Shown in pieces: positions 7,513 through 14,843 of a stretch of DNA of 18,160 bases. Below the pieces are notes generated by a model that ran no database searches, was not told the DNA's origin, and saw only the letters and a list, made by a program, of their open reading frames with translations. The stretch spans positions 1-18,160 of the forward strand of contig DATLRO010000060.1 in assembly GCA_035534615.1 (NCBI GenBank). The letters are read 5' to 3'. Position 1 is the stretch's first letter, and the number at the start of each line of letters is the position of its first letter. The stretch comes from JAGWRA01 sp035534615 (GTDB lineage Bacteria; Acidobacteriota; Vicinamibacteria; Vicinamibacterales; CAVVIG01). The position numbers and the translations under genes are program-made.

Positions 7513-7693
7513 GAGAACAGTAGAGATCGCAGAAACGACGGCGGAGAGCGACTGATCCTGCTTATCGTCATCCTGGTCATCGGACCCAATCGGCGGCCGG
7601 ACCGGGATCGCGTCGGCCAGGCGATCGGTGGCTTCAGGCAGGAGATGGCCGGGGGAGGGACGGACGCGTGGCGGAGTTCGCGGATGCGGAGGA

Positions 7694-7715
7694 CCGGCGG
7701 CGTCAGCGCCGCCGG
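7694..7715 (-). terminator. 9-bp GC hairpin across the DUF3810 stop codon
   Basis: CCGGCGGCG at 7694-7702 and CGCCGCCGG at 7707-7715 are exact reverse complements with a 4-nt loop (TCAG) that contains the TGA stop of the gene ending at 7703. No T-run follows on the minus strand, so it is not a classic intrinsic terminator. It may still act as an RNA 3'-end structure or a U-tract-free terminator. Confidence 0.45.
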
Positions 7716-8845
7716 GTCGTGGCGGCGTTCGCGCCGCGCAGTTCGGGTTGCCAGGCGGGTCCGAACCGCGTGCCGAGGATCAGCCGGATGACCGCCTCAT
7801 AGTTCGCGACCCCGCCGGGGACGCGGTTGGCTTTGAGGTACCGGTCGTAGAGCCCCCAGGCCGCCTGCTGCACGCGTGGACTGAGGCCGCTCAGGATCCG
7901 CGCGCGCACCGCCTCCAGGTCGGCGCGCGGGCCCGGGGTCAGCTGCCGGATGGCCGCCTGCTGATCGGCCGGCGGCAGGCCGACCAGCGTCTGGCTGAAC
8001 AGGAACAGCCACCCGCTGTATTGATCGCCCCGGTTCGATCGCAGGCAGGTCAGCCACCCGAGGAAATTCGCTTCCGATTCATCCGCGTAGCCGGCCAGGT
8101 GCGCCCACTCGTGCGCGAGCACGAAGGGGCGCTCGAACGGGAGCAGCCGGTCGTCGAGCAGCACCTCGAGCAGATACGGATCGGTCAGGCCGTCGATCGC
8201 CGCGCGGTCGAAGTACGGTTCGAGCAGCGTGGCCTTGGGGATGCCCGGCACGGCGGTCTCCGGCATGCCGAGCTCCCGCTGCACCTCGCCGAACGCGCGC
8301 GCCAGCGGCACCGGGACGCGCCCGAAGACCGGCCAGCTCGCCGTCCGCCGCGCCGGATAGAGCGCATCGAGCTGCGCGGCGGCCGTCAGCGCGAGCGCCC
8401 GCTGGGCCCCGCGCGTGACCGACGCCGGATCGAAGCGGAGCTTGTCGGCGAGCGGGACGCGCTCGTAGTTGAGCCCCCAGATCGCGAGAAACGCCAGGTA
8501 GGCCCAGGCGGCGGCGCTGAGGGTCGACAGGCCGATCCCCGGCAGAGCCGTCCACCGCCGGCCCCGCGGCGCCCGGCGCAGCGCGCGCGCCCAGGCGGCG
8601 ACGAGGCCGATCGCCGCGGCGGCGAGCAGCGGATCGAACAGCGCCCACGGGACGAGATTCGAGAGCGGGGTCAGGCGCGCCTGCACCGCCAGGTAGACCC
8701 CCTCCGAATACCATCGCTCGACCCACGCGGGCGGCAGCCGGACCAGCGCCGCGACCACGGCGACGGCGATCGGCACGAGCCGGATCGTCGCGCCGCGGAT
8801 CGTGAGCCGCACCGGAGACCCGGCGCGCCCGGGGGCCCGCCTCAC
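7703..8845 (-). CDS. DUF3810-family membrane protein with HEWAH metalloprotease-like motif
   Basis: This 380-residue protein has three likely membrane helices near the N-terminus (about 21-36, 66-88, 105-124) and then a soluble part. That part contains LAHEWAHLAGYADESEAN: H245-E246-x-x-H249 followed by acidic residues at E256/E258, the layout of a gluzincin-like zinc site. The same motif is typical of DUF3810 proteins. Function is unestablished; a membrane-bound zinc peptidase is inferred from the motif. The start is the GTG at 8845, which overlaps the stop of the upstream hydrolase gene as GTGA, so the two are probably translationally coupled. The C-terminus is rich in R/A and the stop sits within a 9-bp hairpin. 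It is the last gene of the DJ-1 / hydrolase / DUF3810 run. Confidence 0.85.
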   Translation of the reverse strand: MRRAPGRAGSPVRLTIRGATIRLVPIAVAVVAALVRLPPAWVERWYSEGVYLAVQARLTPLSNLVPWALFDPLLAAAAIGLVAAWARALRRAPRGRRWTALPGIGLSTLSAAAWAYLAFLAIWGLNYERVPLADKLRFDPASVTRGAQRALALTAAAQLDALYPARRTASWPVFGRVPVPLARAFGEVQRELGMPETAVPGIPKATLLEPYFDRAAIDGLTDPYLLEVLLDDRLLPFERPFVLAHEWAHLAGYADESEANFLGWLTCLRSNRGDQYSGWLFLFSQTLVGLPPADQQAAIRQLTPGPRADLEAVRARILSGLSPRVQQAAWGLYDRYLKANRVPGGVANYEAVIRLILGTRFGPAWQPELRGANAATTRRR

Positions 8846-9522
8846 CCCTGCAGCTCGGCGCGGAAGAACGCGAGGGTCCGCGTCCAGGCGTCCCTCGCGG
8901 CGGCGGCGTCGTAGACTTCCGGCCGCGTGTCGTTGAAGAAGGCGTGCTGCGCGTCAGGATAGATGTGCATCGTGTTGCGCTTGCCGAGCGCGTTCAGTTT
9001 CGCCTCGAGCTCGTGCACCACCGCCGGCGTCACGAAGCCGTCCTTGCCGGCGAACAGCCCGAGCACCGGCGCCTGGAGCCGCGCCAGATCCGGATGGACG
9101 TTCGGGTGCCCGCCGTAGAGGACCACGCACGCACCGACCTCCGGATCCCGGCAGGCCGCAAACAGCGAGAGCGCCCCCCCCATGCAGAAGCCGACCGTGC
9201 CGACATGCGTTCCCTGCACGCGATCGTGCGACAGCAGGTAGCGGACCGCCCCGTGCAGATCCCGCTCCGCCTCGTCCATGCGCAGGCTCATCATCAGCTT
9301 GCCCGCCTCGTCCGGCGATTTCGTGCTCGCGCCGTGGTACAAATCGGGCGCCAGCGCGACGAACCCCTCGGCCGCGAACCGATCGGCCAGCTCCTTGATG
9401 TGCGGCACCAGTCCCCACCACTCCTGGATCACCACGACCGCCGGCGCCCGGGGCGCCTTCGGCAGGGCCAGATAACCGGTCGTCTCTCCGCCGTTCGATG
9501 CATAACTGACCATCTCTCCCAC
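8842..9522 (-). CDS. Dienelactone hydrolase family protein
   Basis: This 226-residue alpha/beta hydrolase is close to the usual length for the family. The catalytic triad is visible: Cys113 in the nucleophile elbow GFCMGG, Asp161 (AGKDGF) and His193 (AQHAFFND). The conserved Glu34 in QEWWG normally restrains the cysteine. Family members hydrolyse dienelactone in the chlorocatechol ortho-cleavage route, but many homologues act on unknown esters or lactones, and no catabolic genes lie nearby. It is cytoplasmic with no signal peptide. The GTG start at 9522 is chosen because AAGGAG lies 6 nt upstream; an ATG three codons later is possible. It overlaps the DUF3810 gene by 4 nt and follows the DJ-1-like gene by 58 bp on the same strand. 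Confidence 0.93.
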   Translation of the reverse strand: MGEMVSYASNGGETTGYLALPKAPRAPAVVVIQEWWGLVPHIKELADRFAAEGFVALAPDLYHGASTKSPDEAGKLMMSLRMDEAERDLHGAVRYLLSHDRVQGTHVGTVGFCMGGALSLFAACRDPEVGACVVLYGGHPNVHPDLARLQAPVLGLFAGKDGFVTPAVVHELEAKLNALGKRNTMHIYPDAQHAFFNDTRPEVYDAAAARDAWTRTLAFFRAELQG

Positions 9523-9528
9523 GGTCGT

Positions 9529-9534
9529 CTCCTT
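9529..9534 (-). promoter_or_regulatory. Shine-Dalgarno AAGGAG for the dienelactone hydrolase gene
   Basis: AAGGAG on the minus strand is 6 nt ahead of the GTG at 9522, but 15 nt ahead of the ATG at 9513. It therefore favours the GTG start. Confidence 0.75.
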
Positions 9535-9580
9535 GGAGATCGGCGGTCCATGCCGGACGCGGCCTGGTGCCGCGTTGGCT

Positions 9581-10210
9581 TCAGTGGTCCTGCGCCGCCG
9601 CGCCGCCGGCCCACGGATATTCGATGTACCGGGCGGTCTCGTCCGCCACCGCCGCGCCGCAGATCTGCGCCACGACGTGGAACGCCATGTCGAGGCCGGC
9701 GGCGACGCCGGCCGACGTCACCACGCCGGCGTCGACCACCCGCCGGTCCCGCTCGACCACGATCGTCGGATCGAGCGCCGCCAGCTGGTCGAGCGCTGCC
9801 CAGTGTGTGGTGGCGCGCCGGCCGGCGAGCAGGCCGGCCCGCGCGAGCAGGAGCGCACCCGTGCAGACGGCGGTCACCCGCGACGCCTGGCCGGCCGTCC
9901 GGCGGATCCAGGCGATCATCGCCTCATCTTCGATCAGGCGGCGCGTGCCGAATCCGCCCGGCACGACGAGCACATCGATCGCCGGCGCCCCGGCGAACTC
10001 CACGTGAGGCAGAATCCGGAGCCCGCCGGTCGTCGTGACCGGTGTCAAATCTCTGGCGACCGTGGAGACGCGAAACGGCGCGCTGTCCTCGGACCGGCGG
10101 CTGGCCGCCCCCGGTGTCAGGCGGGTGCGCGAAAAAATCTCAAACGGTCCGCAGAAATCGAGAACCTCGACATCCTCGAACACCAGAATCCCGACCTGCA
10201 GCTGTTGCAT
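9581..10210 (-). CDS. DJ-1/PfpI family protein, isonitrile hydratase/GlxA-N-terminal type
   Basis: This 209-residue class I glutamine amidotransferase-like domain starts MQQLQVGILVFEDVEVLDF. Asp18 precedes GPFEIF. The nucleophile elbow AVCTGALLLA gives Cys116-Thr117, and ATTHW follows. The Asp/Cys/Thr trio matches the arrangement described for Pseudomonas isonitrile hydratase InhA. The same fold forms the N-terminal half of GlxA/FtrA AraC-type regulators, but here the protein ends without any HTH domain, so it is a stand-alone enzyme or sensor rather than a regulator. The ATG at 10210 is preferred because it begins at the first beta-strand; an upstream in-frame ATG at 10252 adds 14 residues without a better ribosome site. 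It heads a likely operon with the dienelactone hydrolase and DUF3810 genes. The substrate is unknown. Confidence 0.9.
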   Translation of the reverse strand: MQQLQVGILVFEDVEVLDFCGPFEIFSRTRLTPGAASRRSEDSAPFRVSTVARDLTPVTTTGGLRILPHVEFAGAPAIDVLVVPGGFGTRRLIEDEAMIAWIRRTAGQASRVTAVCTGALLLARAGLLAGRRATTHWAALDQLAALDPTIVVERDRRVVDAGVVTSAGVAAGLDMAFHVVAQICGAAVADETARYIEYPWAGGAAAQDH

Positions 10211-10587
10211 AGTCCGGTCGCCCCACGGAATTTTACTGCGACCGCTGCTCATTCGCGCGCGGCGGAAACGTCATTCAAGTCGTGATGAGATCCAGCCGAT
10301 GATCCACGTTGGCCTGGAGTGAAATGACACGGTTGAGCTGGACAATCTGGAATGGCGACACTCGAAATACTATCAACAGCCTACGTAACAAGCACTTACA
10401 GGAATAGTACAATTCTGGGAATTCCGCAATTTCGCTTGCCGCGGTCTGGACAGCGGACTATCATGGATAGACAGTATTTGACTCTTATGACACATTGAGT
10501 CGCTTACCAATGACTGACGAAGCAGGGTCCGGCATCCATACGACCTGGCAGGTAATTCGCGTACACCACATCTTCATGGAGCGATCG
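10211..10587 (+). other. Divergent intergenic control region
   Basis: These 377 bp lie between the minus-strand DJ-1-like gene and the plus-strand surface operon and are clearly richer in AT than the flanking genes. They hold a plausible plus-strand promoter at 10436-10464 and an 8-bp palindrome GGAATTCC at 10418-10425. A minus-strand TAAAAT (10230-10235), without a -35, could serve the DJ-1-like gene. There is also a 27-codon ORF at 10324-10407 (ATG, with GGAG 4 nt upstream) of unknown reality. No RNA gene was recognised. Confidence 0.6.
10436..10464 (+). promoter_or_regulatory. Candidate sigma-70-like promoter of the surface polysaccharide operon
   Basis: TTGCCG (10436-10441) is separated by exactly 17 nt from TATCAT (10459-10464), matching consensus 4/6 and 5/6. 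Transcription would start near 10471, leaving a leader of about 117 nt before the GTG at 10588. The hexamers fall within an AT-richer spacer upstream of three closely packed plus-strand genes. Confidence 0.45.
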
Positions 10588-11157
10588 GTGCGGCATTCAT
10601 GCGCGGTTCTGGCGCTGGCGCTTTCGGTCGGCGTCGCGGGACCGGCGGCGCAAGTCGGTCCTGCGCAGGTGCCCCAGGCCCCGCTCCGCAACGTCGGCGC
10701 GCAGGCGTTGAGCAGCCAGCCGCCGCCGCCCTCCTCGCTGGTCGAGTTGAGCGGCATGGCCCGGACGTCGACCAACGCGCCGGTGCCGTACGCGAACGTG
10801 CGGCTTCGCGATGCGCAGACGGGGCGTATCGTCGGCACCACGACCGCCAGCCGGACGGGACAGTTTTCCTTCGGCGCGGTCCGGCCCGGCTATTACGTCG
10901 TGGAGCTGGTGGACCAGAGCGGCAACGTGCTGACGACCAGCCCGCTGATCACTGCCAATGCGGGCGACGTGGTGTCGACCCTGGTGAAGCTGCCGGTGCG
11001 AATCGTCCCGGGCTGGTTCGTGGGCGGCGCGGGCGCGGCGGCGGGAGCGGGGGCGGCGACGGCGAACGTGGCGACGATCGTGGCGGTGGTCAGCGCGGCG
11101 GCCAGTGCGGGCGTGCTGGCGGTCGCCGCGACCCGGCCCGTGAGTCCGGAGAAGTAA
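10588..11157 (+). CDS. Exported carboxypeptidase-regulatory-like domain protein with C-terminal hydrophobic segment
   Basis: This 189-residue protein starts at GTG 10588, chosen because GGAG (10578-10581) is 6 nt upstream; an in-frame ATG at 10576 lacks a ribosome site and is the alternative. Residues about 4-21 form a signal peptide (AVLALALSVGVAGPAA). A proline-rich linker precedes a beta-sandwich at about 52-135. There, LSGMARTSTNAPVPYANVRLRD and the later TGQFSFGAVRPGYYVVEL are the pattern of CarboxypepD_reg/CNA-B-like domains. A Gly/Ala-rich hydrophobic stretch (about 144-181) and a short RPVSPEK tail look like a membrane anchor. It is 7 nt ahead of the Wzz/BY-kinase gene, so it probably acts at the cell surface with the polysaccharide machinery. 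The exact role is unknown. Confidence 0.8.
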   Translation: MRHSCAVLALALSVGVAGPAAQVGPAQVPQAPLRNVGAQALSSQPPPPSSLVELSGMARTSTNAPVPYANVRLRDAQTGRIVGTTTASRTGQFSFGAVRPGYYVVELVDQSGNVLTTSPLITANAGDVVSTLVKLPVRIVPGWFVGGAGAAAGAGAATANVATIVAVVSAAASAGVLAVAATRPVSPEK

Positions 11158-11164
11158 GCACGAC

Positions 11165-13435
11165 ATGTCGGATCTGAATTCGCTGCGGCCGCCGTATCGC
11201 GCGCCCGGTCCCGGGCCCGGTGGGGCCGGGGGCTACCCGGCCGATCGCAGCGATCACCTGCTCGACCGGCTGGCCATTCTGTACAGGTACCGCCGGTCGG
11301 CGGTGACGATCTTCGTGCTCGTCTTCGCGCTGGTGATGATCGACACGTACTCGAACGTGCCGATGTATCGCGCGCATGCGCGGCTGCTCATTCAGGACCC
11401 GCGGTCGGTGGCGACCGGCATCCAGCAAACCTATTACTACTACGAAGATCCGGAGCCGTACTTCCAGACGCAGTACCAGATTCTCGCCGGGCGGCAGCTG
11501 GCCGAGAAGGCGGTCCGCCAGCTCAACCTGGCGCAGGTGCCGGAGTTCAACGGGACCGGGCCGAAGCCGACCGGCCTGACGGCGCTCGTCCGGGGCGCCC
11601 GGCACGCGGTCGGCCAGCTCATCGCGCCGGTGCGGAGTCTCCTCACGGGGTCGAAGCCCGGGACGACGGCCGCCGCGGCCCCCGCCGAGGGCGCGATGGT
11701 CGACGCGTTCCTGTCGCGGGTCGATGTGCTGCCGGTCCCGAGCAGCCATCTGGTCGACGTGTATTTCGAATCGGCCGATCCGCGGTTCGCCGCGACGGCG
11801 GTCGACACCCTCGCCGAGCAGTACGTGCGGCAGAATCTGGATTTCCGGCTGCAGTCGACCGACAAGACGCTGACCTGGGTGCGGAAGGAAATCACGAACC
11901 AGCAGGCGCGGGTGGAGGCGGACGAGCGCGCCATGGCGGAGTACCGCGAGCAGCAGGACGCGCTGTCGCTCGAGGACCGGCAGAACATCGTGGTCGCCCG
12001 GCTGAACCAGCTGAACGACGCGGTGACGCAGGCGAAAGCCAAGCTCATTCAGAAGGAATCGCTGTACCGGCAGGTGCAGCAGGCGCTCAAGAGCGGCGGC
12101 CCGGAAACCATCACGTCGATCCTGCAGGATCCGTTCATCCAGACGCTGATGTCGCAGCTGGCGACGCTGCAGCGCGAGAAGGCGCAGCTCTCCGAGCGGT
12201 ACGGGGACAAGTATCCGGCCATCATCAAGGTCAACGCGAGCCTCCGGGACGCCCGGCGGCAGCTCGACGCGGCCACGACGAAGGCGGTGGCGGCGATTCA
12301 CAACGACTACGAATCGGCGCTGTCGGACGAGCAGCAGCTCGACGCGGCGCTCACCGCGCAGAAGGCGCTCGCGACCCAGCTGAACCGCAAGAACATCGAC
12401 TATTCGGTGCTGTCGCGGAACGCGCAGAGCGATCGCCAGGTCTTCGAGTCGCTGCTGGCGCGGGAGAAGGAGCTGCGCATCGCGGCGAACAGCGGCGCGA
12501 ACAACGTGCGGCTGCTGGACCGCGCCGAAGTGCCCTCGGCCCCCTTCTCGCCGAACCCGCGGCGGTCGGCCATGTTCGGGCTGCTGTTCGGGCTGGTGTT
12601 CGGCGTGGGTTCGGCGTTCGGACTGGACTATCTGAACGACACGATCAAGACGCCAGAGGACATCACGCGCCGGCTGAAGCTCGCCTTCCTCGGCCTGGTG
12701 CCGGCCGTGCGCGGCGGCCAACGCTACCCGCTGATGTCGGAGTCGGTCCCGCACGAATTCGGCGAGGCCTTCCGCGCCCTGCGCACGTCGCTCGTGCTGC
12801 CGACCAACGGCATCAACGGCCAGAGCGGCCGGCCGATCGTGCTGGTGACCAGCGCCCAGCCGCTCGAAGGCAAAACGACGACCGCGTGCAATCTCGCGAT
12901 GGCGCTGGCCGTCGGGGGGGCGCGGGTGCTGCTGATCGACGCCGACCTGCGGCGTCCCGGCATGCATCGCACGCTGCAGATCCCGAACGAACAGGGGCTC
13001 GCGCAGGTGCTCAGCGGGGAGGCGACGCTGCGCGACGTCGTGCGGCGGACATCGGAGCCGAACCTGCTCGTGCTGACGGCCGGCGCGCCGCCGCCGAATC
13101 CCTCGGAGCTGCTGGCGTCGGATCGGATGAAGCGCCTCCTCACCGCGCTCTCCTCCGGACCGTTCGACTGGATTCTGGTCGATGCCCCGCCGGTGCTCGC
13201 CGTGACCGACGCGGTCATCCTGGCCCCGCTCGTCTCCGGGGTGGCGTTCGTGTTCGGCGCGGAGATGACGAGACGCCGGCTGGCCGAGCGCGCGGTCGAG
13301 ACGCTGATGGCCAGCGGGCCTCACGCCGTGGGCGGGATTCTGAACCGGGTCGATTTCGGACGGAACAAGTACTATTATTCCCGGTACTACGGCTACAAAT
13401 ACTCCAGCTACTACAGCGAAGCCACGGCGCTCTGA
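11165..13435 (+). CDS. Wzz-domain/BY-kinase fusion (polysaccharide co-polymerase tyrosine autokinase)
   Basis: This 756-residue Wzc-like protein has a proline/glycine-rich N-terminus (about 1-28), a membrane helix at about 47-64 and a long periplasmic coiled-coil region (about 190-440) of the Wzz/GNVR type. A second helix lies at about 468-488, and then a cytoplasmic kinase. Kinase motifs are Walker A around AQPLEGKTT (Lys570), Walker A' LLIDADLRRP (Asp592/Asp594) and Walker B ILVDAPP (Asp673). The C-terminal tail has nine tyrosines between 736 and 750, the autophosphorylation cluster of BY-kinases. Such proteins set chain length and gate export of capsule or exopolysaccharide, with kinase/phosphatase cycling controlling assembly. 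The gene lies 7 nt after the anchored surface protein and 22 nt before the ligase. No outer-membrane Wza partner or phosphatase is in the window. Confidence 0.96.
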   Translation: MSDLNSLRPPYRAPGPGPGGAGGYPADRSDHLLDRLAILYRYRRSAVTIFVLVFALVMIDTYSNVPMYRAHARLLIQDPRSVATGIQQTYYYYEDPEPYFQTQYQILAGRQLAEKAVRQLNLAQVPEFNGTGPKPTGLTALVRGARHAVGQLIAPVRSLLTGSKPGTTAAAAPAEGAMVDAFLSRVDVLPVPSSHLVDVYFESADPRFAATAVDTLAEQYVRQNLDFRLQSTDKTLTWVRKEITNQQARVEADERAMAEYREQQDALSLEDRQNIVVARLNQLNDAVTQAKAKLIQKESLYRQVQQALKSGGPETITSILQDPFIQTLMSQLATLQREKAQLSERYGDKYPAIIKVNASLRDARRQLDAATTKAVAAIHNDYESALSDEQQLDAALTAQKALATQLNRKNIDYSVLSRNAQSDRQVFESLLAREKELRIAANSGANNVRLLDRAEVPSAPFSPNPRRSAMFGLLFGLVFGVGSAFGLDYLNDTIKTPEDITRRLKLAFLGLVPAVRGGQRYPLMSESVPHEFGEAFRALRTSLVLPTNGINGQSGRPIVLVTSAQPLEGKTTTACNLAMALAVGGARVLLIDADLRRPGMHRTLQIPNEQGLAQVLSGEATLRDVVRRTSEPNLLVLTAGAPPPNPSELLASDRMKRLLTALSSGPFDWILVDAPPVLAVTDAVILAPLVSGVAFVFGAEMTRRRLAERAVETLMASGPHAVGGILNRVDFGRNKYYYSRYYGYKYSSYYSEATAL

Positions 13436-13457
13436 CGACCGGGCGCGACCGCTCACC

Positions 13458-14843
13458 GTGGCGGCGGCCGGGCTGGTGGTCTGGGCGCTGCTGGCGATGG
13501 CCGGCGCCTACCGGTGGTCGGCCGTCCCCCTGTGGCTCGGGGCGCTGGCGCTGACCGCGATCAGACGACCCCGCCTCTTTCCTCCGGAAGGGTTCCTGCT
13601 CGATGCCGGCCTCGTGGCGCTGCTGGCCGGCGTGGCGATCCAGCTCCTGCCGATCGGCGCGGCCGTCCGCGACCTGATCGATCCGCACGCGGCGCCGCTG
13701 CTCGCCCGGCTGCTCGTCGGCGCGCCGCCGCAGGCGGGGCGGACGCTCTCGATCGCGCCGGCCGCCACCGCCTGGGCCCTGTTCGGCCTGGCCGGCGTCT
13801 TCGCGCTGTTCTGGACCTGCCGGTCGCTGCTCGCCGCCCGCGGCGTCCGCGTCATGGCGCGCACGATCGCCGGCGCCGGCCTCTTCGTGTCGGTCGTCGC
13901 CATCGTCCAGCGCACGAGCTCGATTCACCGGATCTACGGCATCTGGCGCCCGGACACCGCCTCGGCGCAGCCGTTCGGCCCGTTCGTGAACCGCGACCAC
14001 TTCGCCACGTGGATGCTGATGGCGATTCCGCTGACGCTCGGCTACCTGATGGCCCACGGCGAAGCGCGCGGGAAGGACGCGTCCCGCACGCCGTCGCTCG
14101 CCGCACGGCTGACCGGCGTGCTGGAGGACACCACCCGTCTCTGGTTGGGCGGTGCGGCCGCCGCCATGACGCTGGCCCTCTTCGGCACGCTGTCCCGATC
14201 GGGCGTCCTCGGCCTGATGGCGGGGGTGGCCGCCGGCGGCTGGTTCGCGCGCAGCCGCCTGCGGCCGGCCGCCCGGCGCCGCGCCGGCCTCTGGGCGGCC
14301 GCGCTCGTCGTGCTGCTCGGGGTCTGGGCCAACCTCGGCGTGATCTTCAGCCGCTTCCGGCACACGCTGTCAGACAGCGGCCATCGTCTCGAGATCTGGC
14401 GCGAGACCCTGCCGATCATCCGGGACTTCTGGTTGACCGGGACCGGCGCCGGCACGTACCCGACCGCCATGCTCGTCTATCAGACGTCGAGCCGATCGGT
14501 GTTCTTCAATCAGGCGCACGATCACTACCTGCAGGTGCTCGCCGAGGGGGGGCTGCTGCTGGCCGTGCCGGCGGCGCTCGCGCTCGCGGGCCTCGCAGCC
14601 ACGGCGCGCCGGGCCCTGGCGCGTGACCGCACCCCGCTCTACTGGCTGCGTGCAGGCGCGGCCGCCGGCCTCTGCGGGGTCGCGGTGCAGAGTATCTGGG
14701 AAACGGGATTGAGGATGCCAGCGAACGCCGTGCTGTGCGCCGTGCTGGCGGCGATTGTCGTCCACGCGCCGCGGATGCCCGGGTCCGGCGATCCGGCCGC
14801 TCAGCGGCGGAACCACCTGGGCACGCCGCGGCACCACCGATAG
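13458..14843 (+). CDS. O-antigen ligase / Wzy-like polymerase family membrane protein
   Basis: This 461-residue polytopic membrane protein has roughly ten to twelve hydrophobic helices. The Wzy_C-type core includes TLSRSG (Arg247), a large loop with SGHRLEIWRETLPIIRDF and LTGTGAGTYP, and QAHDHYLQVLAEGG (His354/His356). The arginine and histidine pattern is that of WaaL/Wzy glycan ligases and polymerases, which transfer lipid-linked polymer in the periplasm. Ligase versus polymerase cannot be told apart from sequence. The GTG start is 22 nt after the kinase gene and has no obvious Shine-Dalgarno; the next ATG (13497) would cut into the first helix. The last 43 bp overlap the convergent nucleotidyltransferase gene, and the C-terminal 25 residues are hydrophilic. 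Confidence 0.9.
   Translation: MAAAGLVVWALLAMAGAYRWSAVPLWLGALALTAIRRPRLFPPEGFLLDAGLVALLAGVAIQLLPIGAAVRDLIDPHAAPLLARLLVGAPPQAGRTLSIAPAATAWALFGLAGVFALFWTCRSLLAARGVRVMARTIAGAGLFVSVVAIVQRTSSIHRIYGIWRPDTASAQPFGPFVNRDHFATWMLMAIPLTLGYLMAHGEARGKDASRTPSLAARLTGVLEDTTRLWLGGAAAAMTLALFGTLSRSGVLGLMAGVAAGGWFARSRLRPAARRRAGLWAAALVVLLGVWANLGVIFSRFRHTLSDSGHRLEIWRETLPIIRDFWLTGTGAGTYPTAMLVYQTSSRSVFFNQAHDHYLQVLAEGGLLLAVPAALALAGLAATARRALARDRTPLYWLRAGAAAGLCGVAVQSIWETGLRMPANAVLCAVLAAIVVHAPRMPGSGDPAAQRRNHLGTPRHHR

Noticed and set aside
7601..7630. GATCGC/GCGATC inverted repeat as a terminator
   Set aside because: It has only 6-bp arms with a 9-nt loop and no T-run, which is common by chance in DNA of this composition.
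10331..10470. Sigma-54 promoter for the polysaccharide operon
   Set aside because: I looked for GG-N10-GC in the AT-rich spacer and found no match with both elements correctly spaced; the sigma-70-like pair at 10436-10464 is better.
10495..10587. Longer N-terminus for the exported regulatory-like domain protein (TTG at 10495 or ATG at 10510)
   Set aside because: These starts have no ribosome site and would bury the signal peptide about 30 residues in; the GTG at 10588 has GGAG at the right distance.
11090..13456. 788-codon minus-strand ORF opposite the BY-kinase
   Set aside because: It is an antisense shadow; the plus frame carries all Walker motifs and the tyrosine tail.
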